Translations under genes and position numbers: made by a program | Shown: positions 34,930-47,239 of the stretch, one piece after another | Layout of the letters: each line of letters begins with the position of its first letter | Numbering within the stretch: position 1 is the stretch's first letter | Source: Leptodontidium sp. MPI-SDFR-AT-0119 | Lineage: Eukaryota; Ascomycota; Leotiomycetes; Helotiales; Leptodontidiaceae | NCBI GenBank assembly: GCA_020726505.1 | Contig: JAHLEZ010000039.1 | Span: 124,001 to 188,000 of the forward strand | Direction: 5' to 3' | DNA: 64,000 bases | The notes under the pieces: generated by a model | Databases searched by the model: none | Told to the model about the DNA's origin: nothing | The model's input: only the letters and a program-made list of their open reading frames with translations

Positions 34930-37900
34930 CTACCAATACGGAGGTCTCAATCCAGCAAAGTTAGATGCTATCGAGTTATCACCACCGTCATCCTTTTTCC
35001 TCTGACCAGTCAACTAAAACACATCAGTACGTGTGCAATTTGAAAGAATAAGTGAACTTACCTCCAACTGCACATGCCGATGAATATGCACCAACCAATC
35101 CACATAACTCTGCGCCTCGTTATTCCGATCCTCAACCAGCAATCTCGCAAACTCGTATTCCGCACCATCGAGCCCCTGCCGAGCGAGTTGAATCGTCAAA
35201 GCTTTCGATCCGCGCATCGTCTTCAGATACTCGAGGATGTTCCGTACTTGGGCACTGAGATGTGTTTCTAGTACTGGTAGCGAGGAGCTGTATGGGTCCA
35301 GTGCCTTGAGACTATCTTTTCCTTCGCCAAACAGATCGACGAGAAGATTGGGCGATGTCTGGGCGTGCATCCAGAGATAGCAGTTCTGTCCGTTATCGAC
35401 CAGGTAGACACCCCCTTCCTCTACGCGAGAAAATGAACATCGTATCGAAGGTGGCATGTGGAGGTGACCTTCCGGGTTCGGGAAGCCGTCTTCAGGTGCA
35501 AGGTTGTGGATGGGAATCATTCGTGGGTAGAGGTAGAGTGAGAGTTCCAGGGCACCCATTGACTTGATCATCCGCATGTCGTGAACTCGTCGATCGGTAG
35601 GTTCCTGTCCACCCTTAAATGCTCGTGATTTGATGAGACCAAGGACATACATGCTGAACTCTTTGAGGTTCTCTGGTAGAACAAGCTGGCCTGGAGGATG
35701 CGAGCCAGAGAAGTTCTTTCGATACCCAGCAAGAATATCAACATTCTTCTCCGTCAAGGCACCACGAATATCTTTCAGGGAGTTCGTGATCATCTTCGAG
35801 GCAGCCTCCTTCGCCATCAATGTATAGACAGCATCCTGATCTACAAACTTCATACAGTCCTTTGCATTGTCACTGACACTGGCAATGACATTTGAGCACC
35901 TGACTCTTCGTTCACCACTTGCTGTCGTGTACAGTAAGGCGCTCTGGAAGTGTGCATCAAGTTTCGAATCCAACTTTCCATCATAGCTGAACATTACTCC
36001 CATCGCCTTGTCAGAATCAACAACTCCAAACTCAACATCACCCCCAAAGGTGTGCTGAATGAAGTTTCCATGATATGCAGAAACTTGCAGACCGTTAGAA
36101 CATCGGACCTTCATCAGCGCTTGATATCCAGTCTCTCGTGTTACGGTATGTATGATTTCCTGTGAAAGCTTTTCGGTGTCGCGGGGAGAGACAAAATTAG
36201 GGTAGTAGAATGTTTCGCCACCAGTTGAAGCCGAGACATGGCCTGCAAGGTGATTAGAGAAACGTCAAGAAAGATGTTCAGCCAAGCTTACCGATAGTTG
36301 CAATGTCAAGGTACCCGCCGCCAGGAGCGGCCATAAAGAAATCTGCGCCAACTCCGGCTGCCACCATCTTCTCCGCAGCTTTCCGCCATCCTGGATGCTC
36401 GGTGTTGAGAAGCTTCTTCTCAGCGTCACCACCATGTTGTTTACCATCGTCACGGAGGAAAAGCCGGCCAGGACCCCATGTTGGCAGGGCTGCTAATGAG
36501 CAAACAATCTTCCCGCCAGTCTTTTCAAGAGCGGCCAGGGCAGCATTTAAGGTTGGGAGGAGAGCTGGCTCGGGGTTCTTAACTTGAGAAAATAATGCAG
36601 GAAGTTGACTCAATAGCGAGGTGATATTCGACCTGGTTCTGTCAGTGGATGTCTCCAGCTCATGTTTGAATCACTTACTTTGCTTCGTAGGGATCTACAA
36701 ATAAGCCGTCCTCAAGGGGCACAAATGGATCTTCAATGTCAGGCATGATCAACATTTGAGCTTGGTCCAGAGCGGGCTTGTCTGTTGTTAGCTAGAGTTA
36801 AAGAAGACGCGGAAATGAAGACCTACATTGATGTTGTAAAAGTGAATATCCTTGTCAAAAGTGACGAAACCAACTTTGGCACCTTCTGGGATTCTTCTTT
36901 GAGACTCGCCGCCCTCGGTTCGGGCCTCGTCACCGTAAAGAGCAGCCATGATGCCCTCACAGAATGCCTCCAAGAAGCCTTTGTTGAATGATTCTTGGCC
37001 GACGTCGATTAGGAATAGCCATCTCAATCCCACAGGCTCCTTCGACCAGTATTCCTTAGGAACCAAGAATTCAACTGTCCCTCGCATCAACTCCGGACGT
37101 TGTTCTCTGTCTAAGCGAGCCCCTTGAGGGGTAGTTGCCGAGAAATATTCTGGCGGTACATCGTTCGCATAGTTGCACATATTGCACACAAATTTATTCC
37201 CTCCTGACCGGAACACCATGAATGGGTTGATGTAGGCCCTGCACCTATGACATCTTGGTGGTCCAATTTCTCCAAAATCTAATACGGGTATCTCAAGCTC
37301 GCCTGCTTGTAGAGGAGCAAGTGGTTGCAAAAGTAGACCTAAGGGGAGACCGGTTGAGTGAAGGGCATCCGATGCTGACGGGATACTGTTCATTGTAAGG
37401 CGTGTGAATTTAGGGGAAGCGTTCCCTTGGTCGAAGGCAACAAAAGATACGGAGGCGGGAGGAGGGATATGGTGTTCGAAGGTTGGGTACACATTGTTCA
37501 GGTAGTATTGCGCTATGGCGTCTCTGGATCTAGGGACACTTGGGATCTGATCTGGGTCAACTCGGCCTTGCGCCGAAGCCTGCATATTCGCAGCAAAGCC
37601 TGGGTCAGCTGCACCATTTCGAGAGGCAAATTCGGCAGGAGTCGCTAGGTTCGCAGGGTTGAAAGGGCCATTTGCTGGAGCAGGGAATTGGGACATTTGA
37701 GGTGTAATCGGCGTATTCGAGTATGGTCCTGCCTGGGGGACTGGCATAGCTGAAGGATCCGAGTTCAAGTATGCTGGAGGAGGAAACTCTCCTTGGGGCA
37801 TGCCATTGAAAGCCGCAGCAGATCCTGAAGGTTCCACGATATGATGGGCATGTCTGTCCTTCTTCTTCTTCCTGCCATGTGTGCTGACTTCTCCAAGTCC

Positions 37901-38182
37901 TAGGCCACCCATTTGCGCCGCCAGCCCCCCATCTTGTGCCTGCGCGCCTGTATCAGGGAAATAGCCTTGCCCCTGCGGCACTCCATATGGAGATGGTGGT
38001 CCCATCTGCGAGTTGTTATATGGCTGGTTAGGCGCAGGATTGTTGTAACCTGGACCTGGTTGCTGGTATGGCGAGGGAGCAATGGGAGCTTGGAACTGTG
38101 AGCCAGGTTGTCCAGTTCTGTTCGGGTTGTTGGGGTCATCATTGGGTCCTCCTTGACGATGGTACAAGTACTCAGCAGACAT
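34930..38182 (-). CDS. sec24: COPII coat cargo-binding subunit Sec24
   Basis: Five exons (38182-36827, 36776-36679, 36632-36292, 36242-35062, 35013-34930) give 1019 residues, the usual length. Sec24 pairs with Sec23 in the inner COPII coat and selects cargo for ER-to-Golgi vesicles. The N-terminal 220 residues are disordered and rich in Pro, Gln and Gly. The zinc finger uses Cys 311, 314, 333 and 336 (PPRCHRCRAYINP...FVCNMCNY). The trunk domain follows (LRWLFLIDVGQESFNKGF, then HFYNIN), then the beta-sandwich, the helical domain and the gelsolin fold (LVDNGQNCYLWMHAQTSPNL). The short last exon encodes LTGQRKKDDGGDN and ends FAGLRPPYW. The first intron has two possible acceptors: I chose the one giving HFYNINPALDQAQ, as in other Sec24 proteins; the other would add three residues. 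The start is the ATG at 38182; the frame is open slightly further upstream but without another ATG. Confidence 0.95.
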
Positions 38183-38677
38183 TCTGAAGACTGGCCACAA
38201 GGAGCAATTAGTTCTAGGATCAGAAGTCTGGCTCGGGCCTTTTCGAGGAGTTTGCGCGTGCTGGCAGATTGAGGGGAGAATCAGGAGACACTTATGGTCA
38301 TATTCTCAAGATTTGAGGAAATACCATGCGCATTTCAAAAAGTGCTGGAGATGATCCTGTAGTGTTGACCGGCCACCTTTCGAGATGCTCGGAGCTGGGG
38401 AAAGGATGTTCCGCATCCAACTTTCACGTGGAGTTTCGCGCTAAGATTTCATGCATGCTCGCAACAGAGTCGCGATTCCTCATCCCTGTGTACAACAAAC
38501 ATCTACAGCTTCGACAACGTCAACAAGGGTCAACAGCGTAACGCCCAACCTCGAATCTACGAAATCTCTGGGTAGCAATATCTCGCATACTACGAGAGCG
38601 CCGGGGTTTCTTTCCGTAATATGCGACCCAATATTTTCGACAGCCAGATGCCTTAATAGAAGCAGCTTCTGGACAAC
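38183..38677. promoter_or_regulatory. Divergent promoter between sec24 and cft2
   Basis: The 495 bp between the two divergent start codons must contain both promoters and leaders. No TATA box is obvious, as is usual for housekeeping genes. Confidence 0.6.
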
Positions 38678-41600
38678 ATGTTCACCTTTTGCTCCCTGTT
38701 GGGCGCGCAGTCGGAATCGTCGGCTTCGCAGTCACTGTTGGAGCTAGATGGAGGAGTGAAAGTTCTGATAGACGTGGGCTGGGACGAGACATTCGATGTG
38801 GGCAAACTGAAGGAGCTTGAGAAGTAGGTCGAGCTTTCATTCTGAGGATCGAAGGAGAAGCGCATCCGACATACGCGAAACAATGTATAGCAGTCAACAA
38901 TGAAGACAAATTCAACCATCATTCTTCTTCTCCCTTGACCTGCCATACCCCTGCCTACCCATTGCCCGGCTTGGTTCTGATTTACGAATGCTAACATTGC
39001 TCTAGACAAGTTCCGACTCTCTCGATTATCCTCCTTACTCATGCGACTGTGGCCCATCTTGCAGCTTTCGCTCATTGCTGCAAGCACTTCCCTCTATTTT
39101 CTCGAATCCCAGTTTATGCGACCCTTCCAGTCATCTCCCTTGGCCGAACTCTCCTTCAAGACCTCTATGCTTCAACCCCTCTTTCTGCGACCATAATACC
39201 CCCTTCTGCTCTTTCAGAAGCCTCCTACTCCTATTCGCAAACAATATCGGCCAACCAAGATGCAAACATTCTTCTCCAACCACCGACAAGTGAAGAAATC
39301 GCGTCGTATTTCGCCCTTATTCACCCTCTCAAGTACTCGCAGCCACACCAGCCATTACCGTCTCCTTCCTCTCCTCCTCTTAATGGTCTTACAGTCACAG
39401 CCTACAATGCTGGACATACTCTTGGTGGGACAATCTGGCATATACAACATGGTCTTGAGTCGATTGTATACGCAGTGGACTGGAACCAAGGCCGTGAAAA
39501 CGTTCTGGCTGGCGCAGCATGGCTAGGTGGAGCGGGTGCTGGAGGAGCAGAGGTTATCGAACAATTGCGCAAGCCAACCGCCCTGATATGCAGCAGTCGT
39601 GGAGGGGAAAGAAATGCCTTGACAGGTGGTAGAGCCAAGCGTGACGAGCTACTCCTCGAAATGATCAAGTCATCAGTCAGCCAAGGCGGAATTGTTCTTA
39701 TTCCTACGGACTCGAGCGCCCGTGTGTTAGAGCTTGCATACCTGCTAGAACATGCGTGGCGAACAGAAGCCAAAGACGAAGACAGTCCTTTACGAAGCTC
39801 GAGGCTTTACTTGGCAAGCAAAAATATCGGCGCCACCATGCGATATACACGCAGTATGCTAGAGTGGATGGACGATGCTATTGTCAGAGAGTTCGAGGCA
39901 AATGCCGGATTGCAGCAAAAAGAGACAGGGCCACAAAACTCTGGAAACTCGAAGGGCGGTTCAAGTGCAGGTCCATTCGACTTCAAACACCTTAGATTGT
40001 TGGAGCGTAGAGGCCAGATTGATCGAATTTTGGGTCAAACGGACAGCCTGGGGAGATCGGTGGGAAAGGTTATCCTAGCAAGTGACACATCTCTGGAATG
40101 GGGTTTCTCTCGAGATGTTTTGAAGTCTATTGCTGATGACAGCCGAAATCTTATCATTCTGACGGAAAGGTTGGGTAAGCCTGAAGGTGATGCTAAGACT
40201 GGTCTGGCAAGAACATTGTGGTCATGGTGGGAAGAGAAACAGAATGGAGTTGTTTCTGAAACGACAAAATCCGGGGTGACGATTGAGAGGGTGAACAGCG
40301 GAGGAAGACAAGTTCAACTTCAAGATGCCAAACGGGTCGCCCTGGAAGGCAATGAGCTCAATGTGTATCAACAGTGGCTCGCTACTCAACGCCAGCTGCA
40401 GACCACCCTCCAATCTGGTGGAGCAACTTCTCTGGAAACCTCAGCAGATGTTGACGATGCCTCCTCGGACTCTTCCTCGGATTCCGATGACTCAGAAACA
40501 GAACAACAAGGAAAGTCTCTGAACATATCTGCAACAATGGGGCAAGCAAACCGGAAAAAGATCGGGCTGAGTGATGAGGATCTCGGGATCAATGTTCTCA
40601 TTCGCCGGAAAGACGTTTTTGATTTCGACGTGCGTGGAAAGAAGGGTCGCGAGAAGATGTTCCCCCTATCCATTAGAAGGAAACGGAACGACGACTTTGG
40701 AGAATTGATTCGCCCAGAAGACTTTCTCAGGGCCGAGGAGCGAGATGAAATGGATGGACAGGATATGCGCCAACCGAATAAACACGATACCAGAGATACT
40801 CTCGGCAAGAAGCGAAAATGGGACGAACCTCAGCATGATCGTCAAATGATGAGTGGGGACAGTAAGAGACAGCAGATCAGTCGCAACCAGCGCGATTCAA
40901 TTGATATTCCCGAAATGCCGCCTGGTCCAGAAGATGAACCATCAGAAGACGAAGGAGTTGATGCTGTCGACGATGCTGTTGCTGAGTCTGCGCCTTCCAG
41001 AGTAGTTTTCTCAACAGCATCCCTCACTCTCAATGTTAGAATTGGCTTTGTGGATTTTGCAGGTCTACACGACAAGCGAAGTTTGCAAATGTTGATTCCT
41101 CTTATTCAGCCTCGGAAACTCATCCTGGTTGGGGGCATGAAAGACGAAACGCTGGCTCTAGCCATCGATTGTCGCAAGTTACTCGTGGCACACCTCGGTT
41201 CCTCCGAATCCGCAATCGATGTTTACACCCCTGAGATAGGTGTTGTAGTAAACGCCAGCGTGGATACAAATGCTTGGGCAGTGAGACTAACCAGCGCTCT
41301 TGTCAAGCAGCTTACTTGGCAAAAGGTCAAGGATCTCAGAATCGCGACACTTACTGCTCGGTTGGAAAGCGCCGTTGTCGATCCAGACCCTGATCCGGAA
41401 GAAAGTAACAAGAAGCAGAAACTGTTGAAAGTGGATGGCGAAGGAGACAGTACTCCGAGTCGTGAACTCGCCCGGACTTCTACAGCACAGTCGGAGGGTA
41501 CCGACTCTGGACATCCTGCCTTCAAATATGGCCTCAGCAACGAGATCTGTGGCGCAGCCTCTTCAAGTTGGTGACCTTCGTCTCGCTGACTTGCGAAAGA

Positions 41601-41809
41601 TCATGTTGGCGTCAAGTCACACTGCGGAGTTCAAGGGCGAGGGTACGTTGCTTATCGACAGCTCGGTGATTGTTCGCAAGACGGGCACTGGGCGTATCGA
41701 AGTCGAAAGTATCGGGTTGGCTACGTCTATGGGACCTGGAATCGGTCACGGAAGCACCTTTTATGCTGTCAAGAGCATGATCTATCAGGGCTTGGCTGTG
41801 GTGAAATGA
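38678..41809 (+). CDS. cft2: Cleavage and polyadenylation factor subunit Cft2 (CPSF100 homologue)
   Basis: Three exons (38678-38823, 39006-41430, 41486-41809) give 964 residues. Cft2 is the catalytically inactive partner of the Ysh1/CPSF73 endonuclease in mRNA 3' end processing. The N terminus, MFTFCSLLGAQSESSASQSL then LLELDGGVKVLIDVGWDE, is the first part of the metallo-beta-lactamase fold. LLTHATVAHLAAFAH replaces the zinc-binding HxHxDH motif, as expected for an inactive member. The beta-CASP domain follows (ALICSSRGGERN, IPTDSSARVLELAYLLEHAW, KVILASDTSLEWGFS). An acidic/Ser stretch (about DDASSDSSSDSDDSE) and a charged region separate it from the C-terminal domain (VVFSTASLTLNVRIGFVDFAG, LDILPSNMASATRSVAQPL, GTLLIDSSVIVRKTGTGRIE). 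The 182-nt first intron is well supported. The 55-nt last intron (GTGGAT...TACAG) is the only GT-AG pair I found that joins the two frames. Confidence 0.94.
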
Positions 41810-42176
41810 ACCGAATCTTCTATTCTCTCCTTGTCGTTACGATGGATATTTGCAGTGTAACATCAGTGTATTTATTGAAAGACCATGATTATGGAATCGA
41901 ACTACGACACAAACTATCTCATTTTCTTTTCCTTTGTCGCGTTGATGGCATGAGGAGATATTTAAGTTGGTCTCGGCTAGTGCCAAAAAGGGGGTAGCGA
42001 ACTGGCTCCCACTGGAGGTTTTGACTTCTTCAATAGATGGCAGACTTTGATATCTTGCCAAAAATAGCATCTAAGAGATCCGTGAATCATCCATAGCTCT
42101 ACTCAGAGTCTCTCTATTCAAGCGATTGAGTATTTGGGCTGCGGATTCAGTGAATCTTATATCTGGGCGAACAGTC
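41810..42176. other. Intergenic gap between cft2 and the proline-rich gene
   Basis: About 370 bp with no supported gene. It should contain the cft2 polyadenylation site and the promoter of the next gene. Confidence 0.4.
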
Positions 42177-43387
42177 ATGAGAGTCTTGTTCCAAAAATAC
42201 TCTGGTATACCGTGATTCATGGGCTCGATTCCCATGCAACAGATTTGGACGATGATTCATGCTCTTTTCCAAATCCTACATATAGCCTCTTCCCCATTCA
42301 ACTGTCTCGTCTTCATCAACATCTTGAACCAGCCCCAACATCAACACAGGCCCTCAAATCTGCCATATCCATTATTTTGCCACATACTTTCGGCATCTGT
42401 ACGCCAGGCATCGTGGCTTCCCTTGAGGAGCGTGTATTCGAGGACGCCTCTTTACCATACGGCATCGGCAAAGTAGTTCTCACCCACGCAACCCTCCTCG
42501 AGCCCCTCAACACCGTCCAACTCATCCAGTTCCGCTCTATCTCCGTCTACTCCACTTCTGGGGAGCGCGTCTACTACGTCCAGAATATCATTGCGCGAGT
42601 AGAAGGAACCCAAGGCTGGAACACCATCCACGGCGAAGACTCAGGACCACCACCCCCTCAAATCCCTCAAACGCAACAACCACTTGAAACTCACACACCT
42701 CCCCAAAGCCCTCAACAATCAAACACCATGGCTCACTCCATGCCATACCGAGGCCACAACACACTTCATGGCTATGACGCCGGGCCACCACCACCCAACT
42801 CCAGCGGCTTCAGCATACCCCAATATCCCGGCATGCCAGGCTACATCCAACCTCCAGCAGCCGTTTACCAACCACCCATGCCATACATGCAACCCATGAT
42901 GCCCGGCTATCCCTACAACACCACACATCCGTCTATCCCCCCTCTCTCTGACCACGGGTTCCCTGGCGTCCAACTCCAAAACCACCTCGGCGGCATCGGT
43001 GTCCCACCAGGCTACAACTACATCTTCCCCGTCGAACACACCATCATCCACGTCCTCAAGAACGCCACCAAGCCCTGGCAAAACGACCAAACCATCCACG
43101 GCATCGATCCCTCCACGCACACCAAGTTCTACGTCCCCGTCGAGATGAATGTCAAGGAGTTCATGAAGCGTATCGGCTGCGATAATGCAGATGAGAAGAA
43201 GAATGTTGTGTACGAGGTTGTTGAGAAGGGTAATGGGAAGTGGGCCCAAGGTCTGAAAGTCAATATGGATGATAAAGATAAGATGAAGTTGCCTCTGGGT
43301 AAGTTCGGTTGGAACAAGCAGCGGAATGGGAATCTGAGAGCTGGTGGGAGACCCATTGTTTGGTTGTGGAGAGAGAAAGGAGAGTGA
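42177..43387 (+). CDS. Proline-rich protein of unknown function
   Basis: The long frame ending at 43387 has no ATG near its 5' end. A workable model uses an ATG at 42177 (exon 42177-42204) and a 38-nt GTATAC...CAACAG intron to an exon at 42243-43387, giving 390 residues starting MRVLFQKYSDLDDDSCSF. The intron is short, so the 5' end is uncertain. An N-terminal module (ILPHTFGICTPG, KVVLTHATLLEPL, FRSISVYSTSGERVYYVQNI) is followed by about 130 residues rich in Pro, Gln, Tyr and Met. Two short echoes, GWNTIHGEDSGPPPP and HNTLHGYDAGPPPP, flank part of this. A C-terminal domain is basic and folded-looking (IIHVLKNATKPWQNDQTIHG, VEMNVKEFMKRIG, RPIVWLWREKGE); note the third IHG/LHG echo. I do not recognise the family. 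It is not obviously secreted or membrane-bound. Confidence 0.7.
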
Positions 43388-44908
43388 GGCTTTGACGACG
43401 GGTTGTGGGTTGCTGGTGGTGAGAAATGCTTCTGACATTTGTAAATACCTATGAGATTTGAGGGTGATGTTACAGTCGTTGATGTTAGCATGGAGTCGGG
43501 ACTGAGATAGAGATTAGATCTATGAGATACACTGGAATTCAAGTAATCCTACTAAACCTTTCAGATTATGGCTTGCCTTTTGGCATTCTGACTTCCCACT
43601 ACAAGAACTGCGGCTTTTATAAATGCTTCCAGAAACTTGAAATTTTCACACTTACACAACTTTACGCTTCGTCTGGTCTTCATCTGATAATTCATACCAA
43701 GACCTAATCAAACTGCGTTGCTAAGATATCTATGCGAAGGTTGCTAGAAATAATCATTGATTCTCGCTTCACTACTAGATAAAGGTGGAAATCCCAGCCC
43801 CAATGTCAGTGAATCCAAAAAACTGGACCCACAAAGAAACTCGCTTGTTTAATTTTGTTGCACGTCGCAAAAATCTCATCTCATACTATGATCTCATGAC
43901 TCAGATCGGGTCTCATATCAACAAAGGCTTTGGGCACTTTTCTGAGGCCAGAGCAAGGGGCTGGAAGTTTTCGATTACGATCGTTTTGAGAACGGCTCGA
44001 ATTTTCGGTCCTTACGAGCAATTATTATGAGATGATATGAGACACTTTATGTCACGCAAATTCCAGGTGGAAACCTGCAGTTTCTTTGTTTGTGTAGGTC
44101 TCGTGACTTCTGGAGCTGGATGAACACCTGGGCAACCGCTGCTGGACAAGGAGGATGTCCGACGCCGCGTCGTACAGAATAGCATCGTTTTTCAACGATT
44201 TCTGCAGTCGGATTTGACCTTCGCTCTCCGATCCAGAGTCCTTTCGGTACGGATTTTCCTACGGTAGCATGTCGATATCAACAAATTAAACGAGACTGGT
44301 AGCATTATATGACGCTGCCTCCCATTATTTGGCTAAATCAAAGTCAAGACTGCTCGAAGCTATCCAACGGTATGACGATTCTTTGATTATTCCAAATCCG
44401 AATCAGAAGTCACCTCGATTCCTACCGGTACTACAAATTAGTCAGAGCGGGAGATATCCCCTGTCAAGTCGATACATTGATGGAGTTTTCGTTCTGGTCA
44501 GGCAAGACGAAGACGGCACGTTTGATTATTTTGGCTTGGCTATGCTCTTGAAGCTTAAAGGCAGGGCCGCGGGATAGAAGATTGAAAACCAGACGAAAGA
44601 ATAAAGAAGCAGGAGAAGTGACTGCGAAGATTTGGGCATGTAGGAGGACAAGCGAGTATCGGTGGGTATCGGTGTCACTTTGGATGGAGCATTTGAGCAG
44701 AAGTAACAGCTCTTTCGATTTGAGATTTCTTCTGTAATTCTAAGACCATATACGAATGCAAGTCTAGGAAGATGACGATGGGAAGGGAAAGCTGCGGAGG
44801 ATATGTACGGTGTGGGAAAACAACGAAGTGTGGTATTAATTGCAGTAAAAGTCTAAAGTTAACATTGGGCGAGCAATGCCCGCATCTAAATTATACATCA
44901 CATCAAAA
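43388..44908. other. Intergenic region with two weak small ORFs
   Basis: Between the proline-rich gene and the P450. An ATG at 43803 opens a 75-residue frame to 44030 (MSVNPKNWTHKETRLFNFV...), and a frame without ATG covers 44329-44577. Neither shows a family signature and no exon chain links them. They could be chance frames or remnants. Confidence 0.35.
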
Positions 44909-46782
44909 CTATGGCCTCGGCCTCTGAGTAAAAACCATTGGGCATTTATCCTACAACGAGACAGATTAGAACAATTCTCCAGGGAGGGAAGTAGTTGGGG
45001 GGAATAACTCACCATCGGAAACAACGTCGCAAACACCTTGATCTCCTCCGACCTCTCAGTAGCATGATGCACCCAATCGACCTCCAGACTCGCTTTACCG
45101 ATCATAGCAGTCATCGTAAGCTGCACATACTGCCTCGCAATACAATCATGCGCACCATTTCCAAACACCAGCCAATTCTTCACTTTCTCACTCGCATCCC
45201 CGGTGATCCAGCGTTCGGGATCGAATACTTGTGGCTGAGGGTAGACTTCCGGGTCGTGGAGAGCGGGCCAGCAGGATGGAATGACCATCGCTCCCTTAGG
45301 AGCAGTGTAAGTGTCTGTGATAGGGAAGTCTTTCTTGCAAGTGTAAGGAACGAAGATGACTGGTGGGCGCCAGCGTAGGACTTCTTTCACCACGGCGTTG
45401 GTGTAGGTCATTGACTCGAGCATTTCAAGGGAGAGCGGCATGTCGATGTCACCACCTCTCACATCGAGATTTTCCTGTCGTACCCGGTCCAGGACATCTG
45501 GTCTTTGTGCCGTGATCTGGAAGAGCCATGTCGTCGCACTACTTGATGCATCTTGTGATGCGAAGAGGAATGTGAACATCGTTTGGGCGATTTCGGCATC
45601 GCTGAACTGTCGGACCAGCACGGTTGGTTTCTCGACGTCGACTTCGCCGGCAGCGATGCGATCATGGTAGCTTTGGGATTCGATCATGCTGCAGATCCAT
45701 TCTAAGTAACGGGGAAGTTAGCTATTTGTTCGATCGGATATGTTTGAATAAAGGGATAGGGAATGTCTTTGTAAGATCTTGTGACATTCGAAAAAGGAAG
45801 TTGCGGAGTTCCCAATACTTACGGTCAACAATGCAGACTGGTTGTTGACCAGCTGCCATATCTCTCTTACTTGCTGCAGCACATCTTGCAAACTCTGCGA
45901 GCACACCATCAGCGGCTCGCTTTCCAAGCCAGACTTTAGTGTACGGGATATACAGAGAAAGAGGAATGTTGACGAGTTCCAGAGCAGCAGTGATGCAATA
46001 GTAATCATCAGCGATTTTCTTAACCGCCTCGTCCGAAATATAATTCCCAACAAAAGTACGACACGACAGAGCGCAGTTGATCTCCCGGAAATGCGTCATG
46101 TGCTCCATGGGCCGTCCGCTATTCTTCTCACTAGCTGCGACGAACTTTTGGAAGTAGTCTGACCAGACTTTTTCTTGGATGGGGAGGTACGATTGGAGTG
46201 ATCTGCGGGTGAAGAGGCCGACGAGTCCTTTGCGGAATTCAATGTGTGGTCGACCATCTAGGAACACCCAGGCATTGGCTCCCATTATAAGCTCGGCCAT
46301 TGGTACGAGACAGACTTTGACGAAGTTGTGTGAGGTGAAGGTTTTGCGTGCTAGGTCCCGGTCGGAGACCAAAACGACGAATCTGAAAGTGTCAGGCTGA
46401 ACTCGGTACTTAGAGAGTGTTTAAAAGCTTACTTGTGGAATATCGATACACAGCTGATCTTCCCGCTTGCCCATTGTGCTTCGTATGCCTCGAATTTGGG
46501 GTTGATCCCTTGTAGGAAAGGTCCAATGAATGGAATTTTGAATCTCGGCCCAGCAATCGACCCTTTCTTGTACAAGTATTGAACTGTGTTTGCTGTCAGC
46601 GGCTGGAGACGTGCACAAGCAAGTGACATACATTGATCATAAGCCATTAGAGTGGCCAAGACTGTAATGGCTATCTGCCATCCACCTATTCCATTCCACA
46701 TTTTTGAGAGGAAACCATCCACTTGTCCAGGATGTGTTGAGACAGTGCCATTCTGCACTATGGCAAAAATGCTGTCGTTCAT
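44909..46782 (-). CDS. CYP61-family cytochrome P450 (Erg5-like sterol C-22 desaturase)
   Basis: Five exons (46782-46632, 46583-46433, 46382-45823, 45701-45013, 44950-44909) give 530 residues, the family length. An N-terminal membrane anchor (GGWQIAITVLATLMAYDQ) is followed by YLYKKGSIAGPRFKIPFIGP, KISCVSIFHKFVVLVSDRDL and WVFLDGRPHIEFRKGLVGLF, all characteristic of CYP61. The I helix reads FLFASQDASSSATTWLFQ, the ExxR motif is KEVLRW, and the PERF-like motif is DPERW. The heme loop is FGNGAHDCIARQYVQ, against FGTGPHYCLGQ in standard Erg5, so the residue two after Cys is Ala instead of Gly. CYP61 makes the C-22 double bond of ergosterol in the ER. The divergent heme loop and C terminus (FPMDKCPMVFTQRPRP) suggest an additional paralogue, not the housekeeping enzyme, but that is inference. 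The first intron is 48 nt and in frame, so an unspliced reading is also open. A TTTTATAAG element lies about 90 bp upstream. Confidence 0.88.
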
Positions 46783-47239
46783 TGTGAGTTGATGCTGTTA
46801 AGACAACAGGCGCGAAATCGTTGGTTCTTTGCAATGTGCTATAAGCAGAAGTGCGTCAAGAAGGTCTTATAAAACAACATAGAGCCAACCACAAAAATTC
46901 CCTCTGTATCCGAGACGAAATTCTAATCTCCGGTTACCAATTCGCATCATTGCGTTCCTCATAGCCCGACCCAACAATATCTGAAGATGGCATCCCCTTC
47001 GTGATAGAGCACCAATCAAAAGCACATAATGGATCTGAACCGTACTGACTGATTGGATGGAATTGTGAGGCAACCCGTACTTGGAAGAAAGAGGACTAAC
47101 CTCCGCAAGCTGTCAGCCCAGGTTTACCCTTACCAAGGCCCCACTATGATCTATGATGCAAATCATGCAAGCATCTTTGCCGAGATCCGCTGATTCGCCT
47201 AATTTGATTCGCTCATTGATTAATTCACCTGGAATAGGA
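46783..47239. other. Gap between the transcription factor and P450 genes
   Basis: 457 bp between the stop codon of the upstream transcription factor gene and the P450 start codon, both on the minus strand. It must contain the P450 promoter; a TATA-like element lies at 46867-46874. No coding region was supported. Confidence 0.5.

Noticed and set aside
35014..35061. Sec24 C terminus SSLILSNCTRTDVF
   Set aside because: This is read-through of an intron with donor GTAAGT and acceptor TTTTAG; the spliced end LTGQRKKDDGGDN to FAGLRPPYW fits the family.
41486..41574. Cft2 ending at the stop at 41574
   Set aside because: The conserved C-terminal domain continues in another frame; a 55-nt GT-AG intron at 41431-41485 joins it, so the 41574 stop is read only if the intron is retained.
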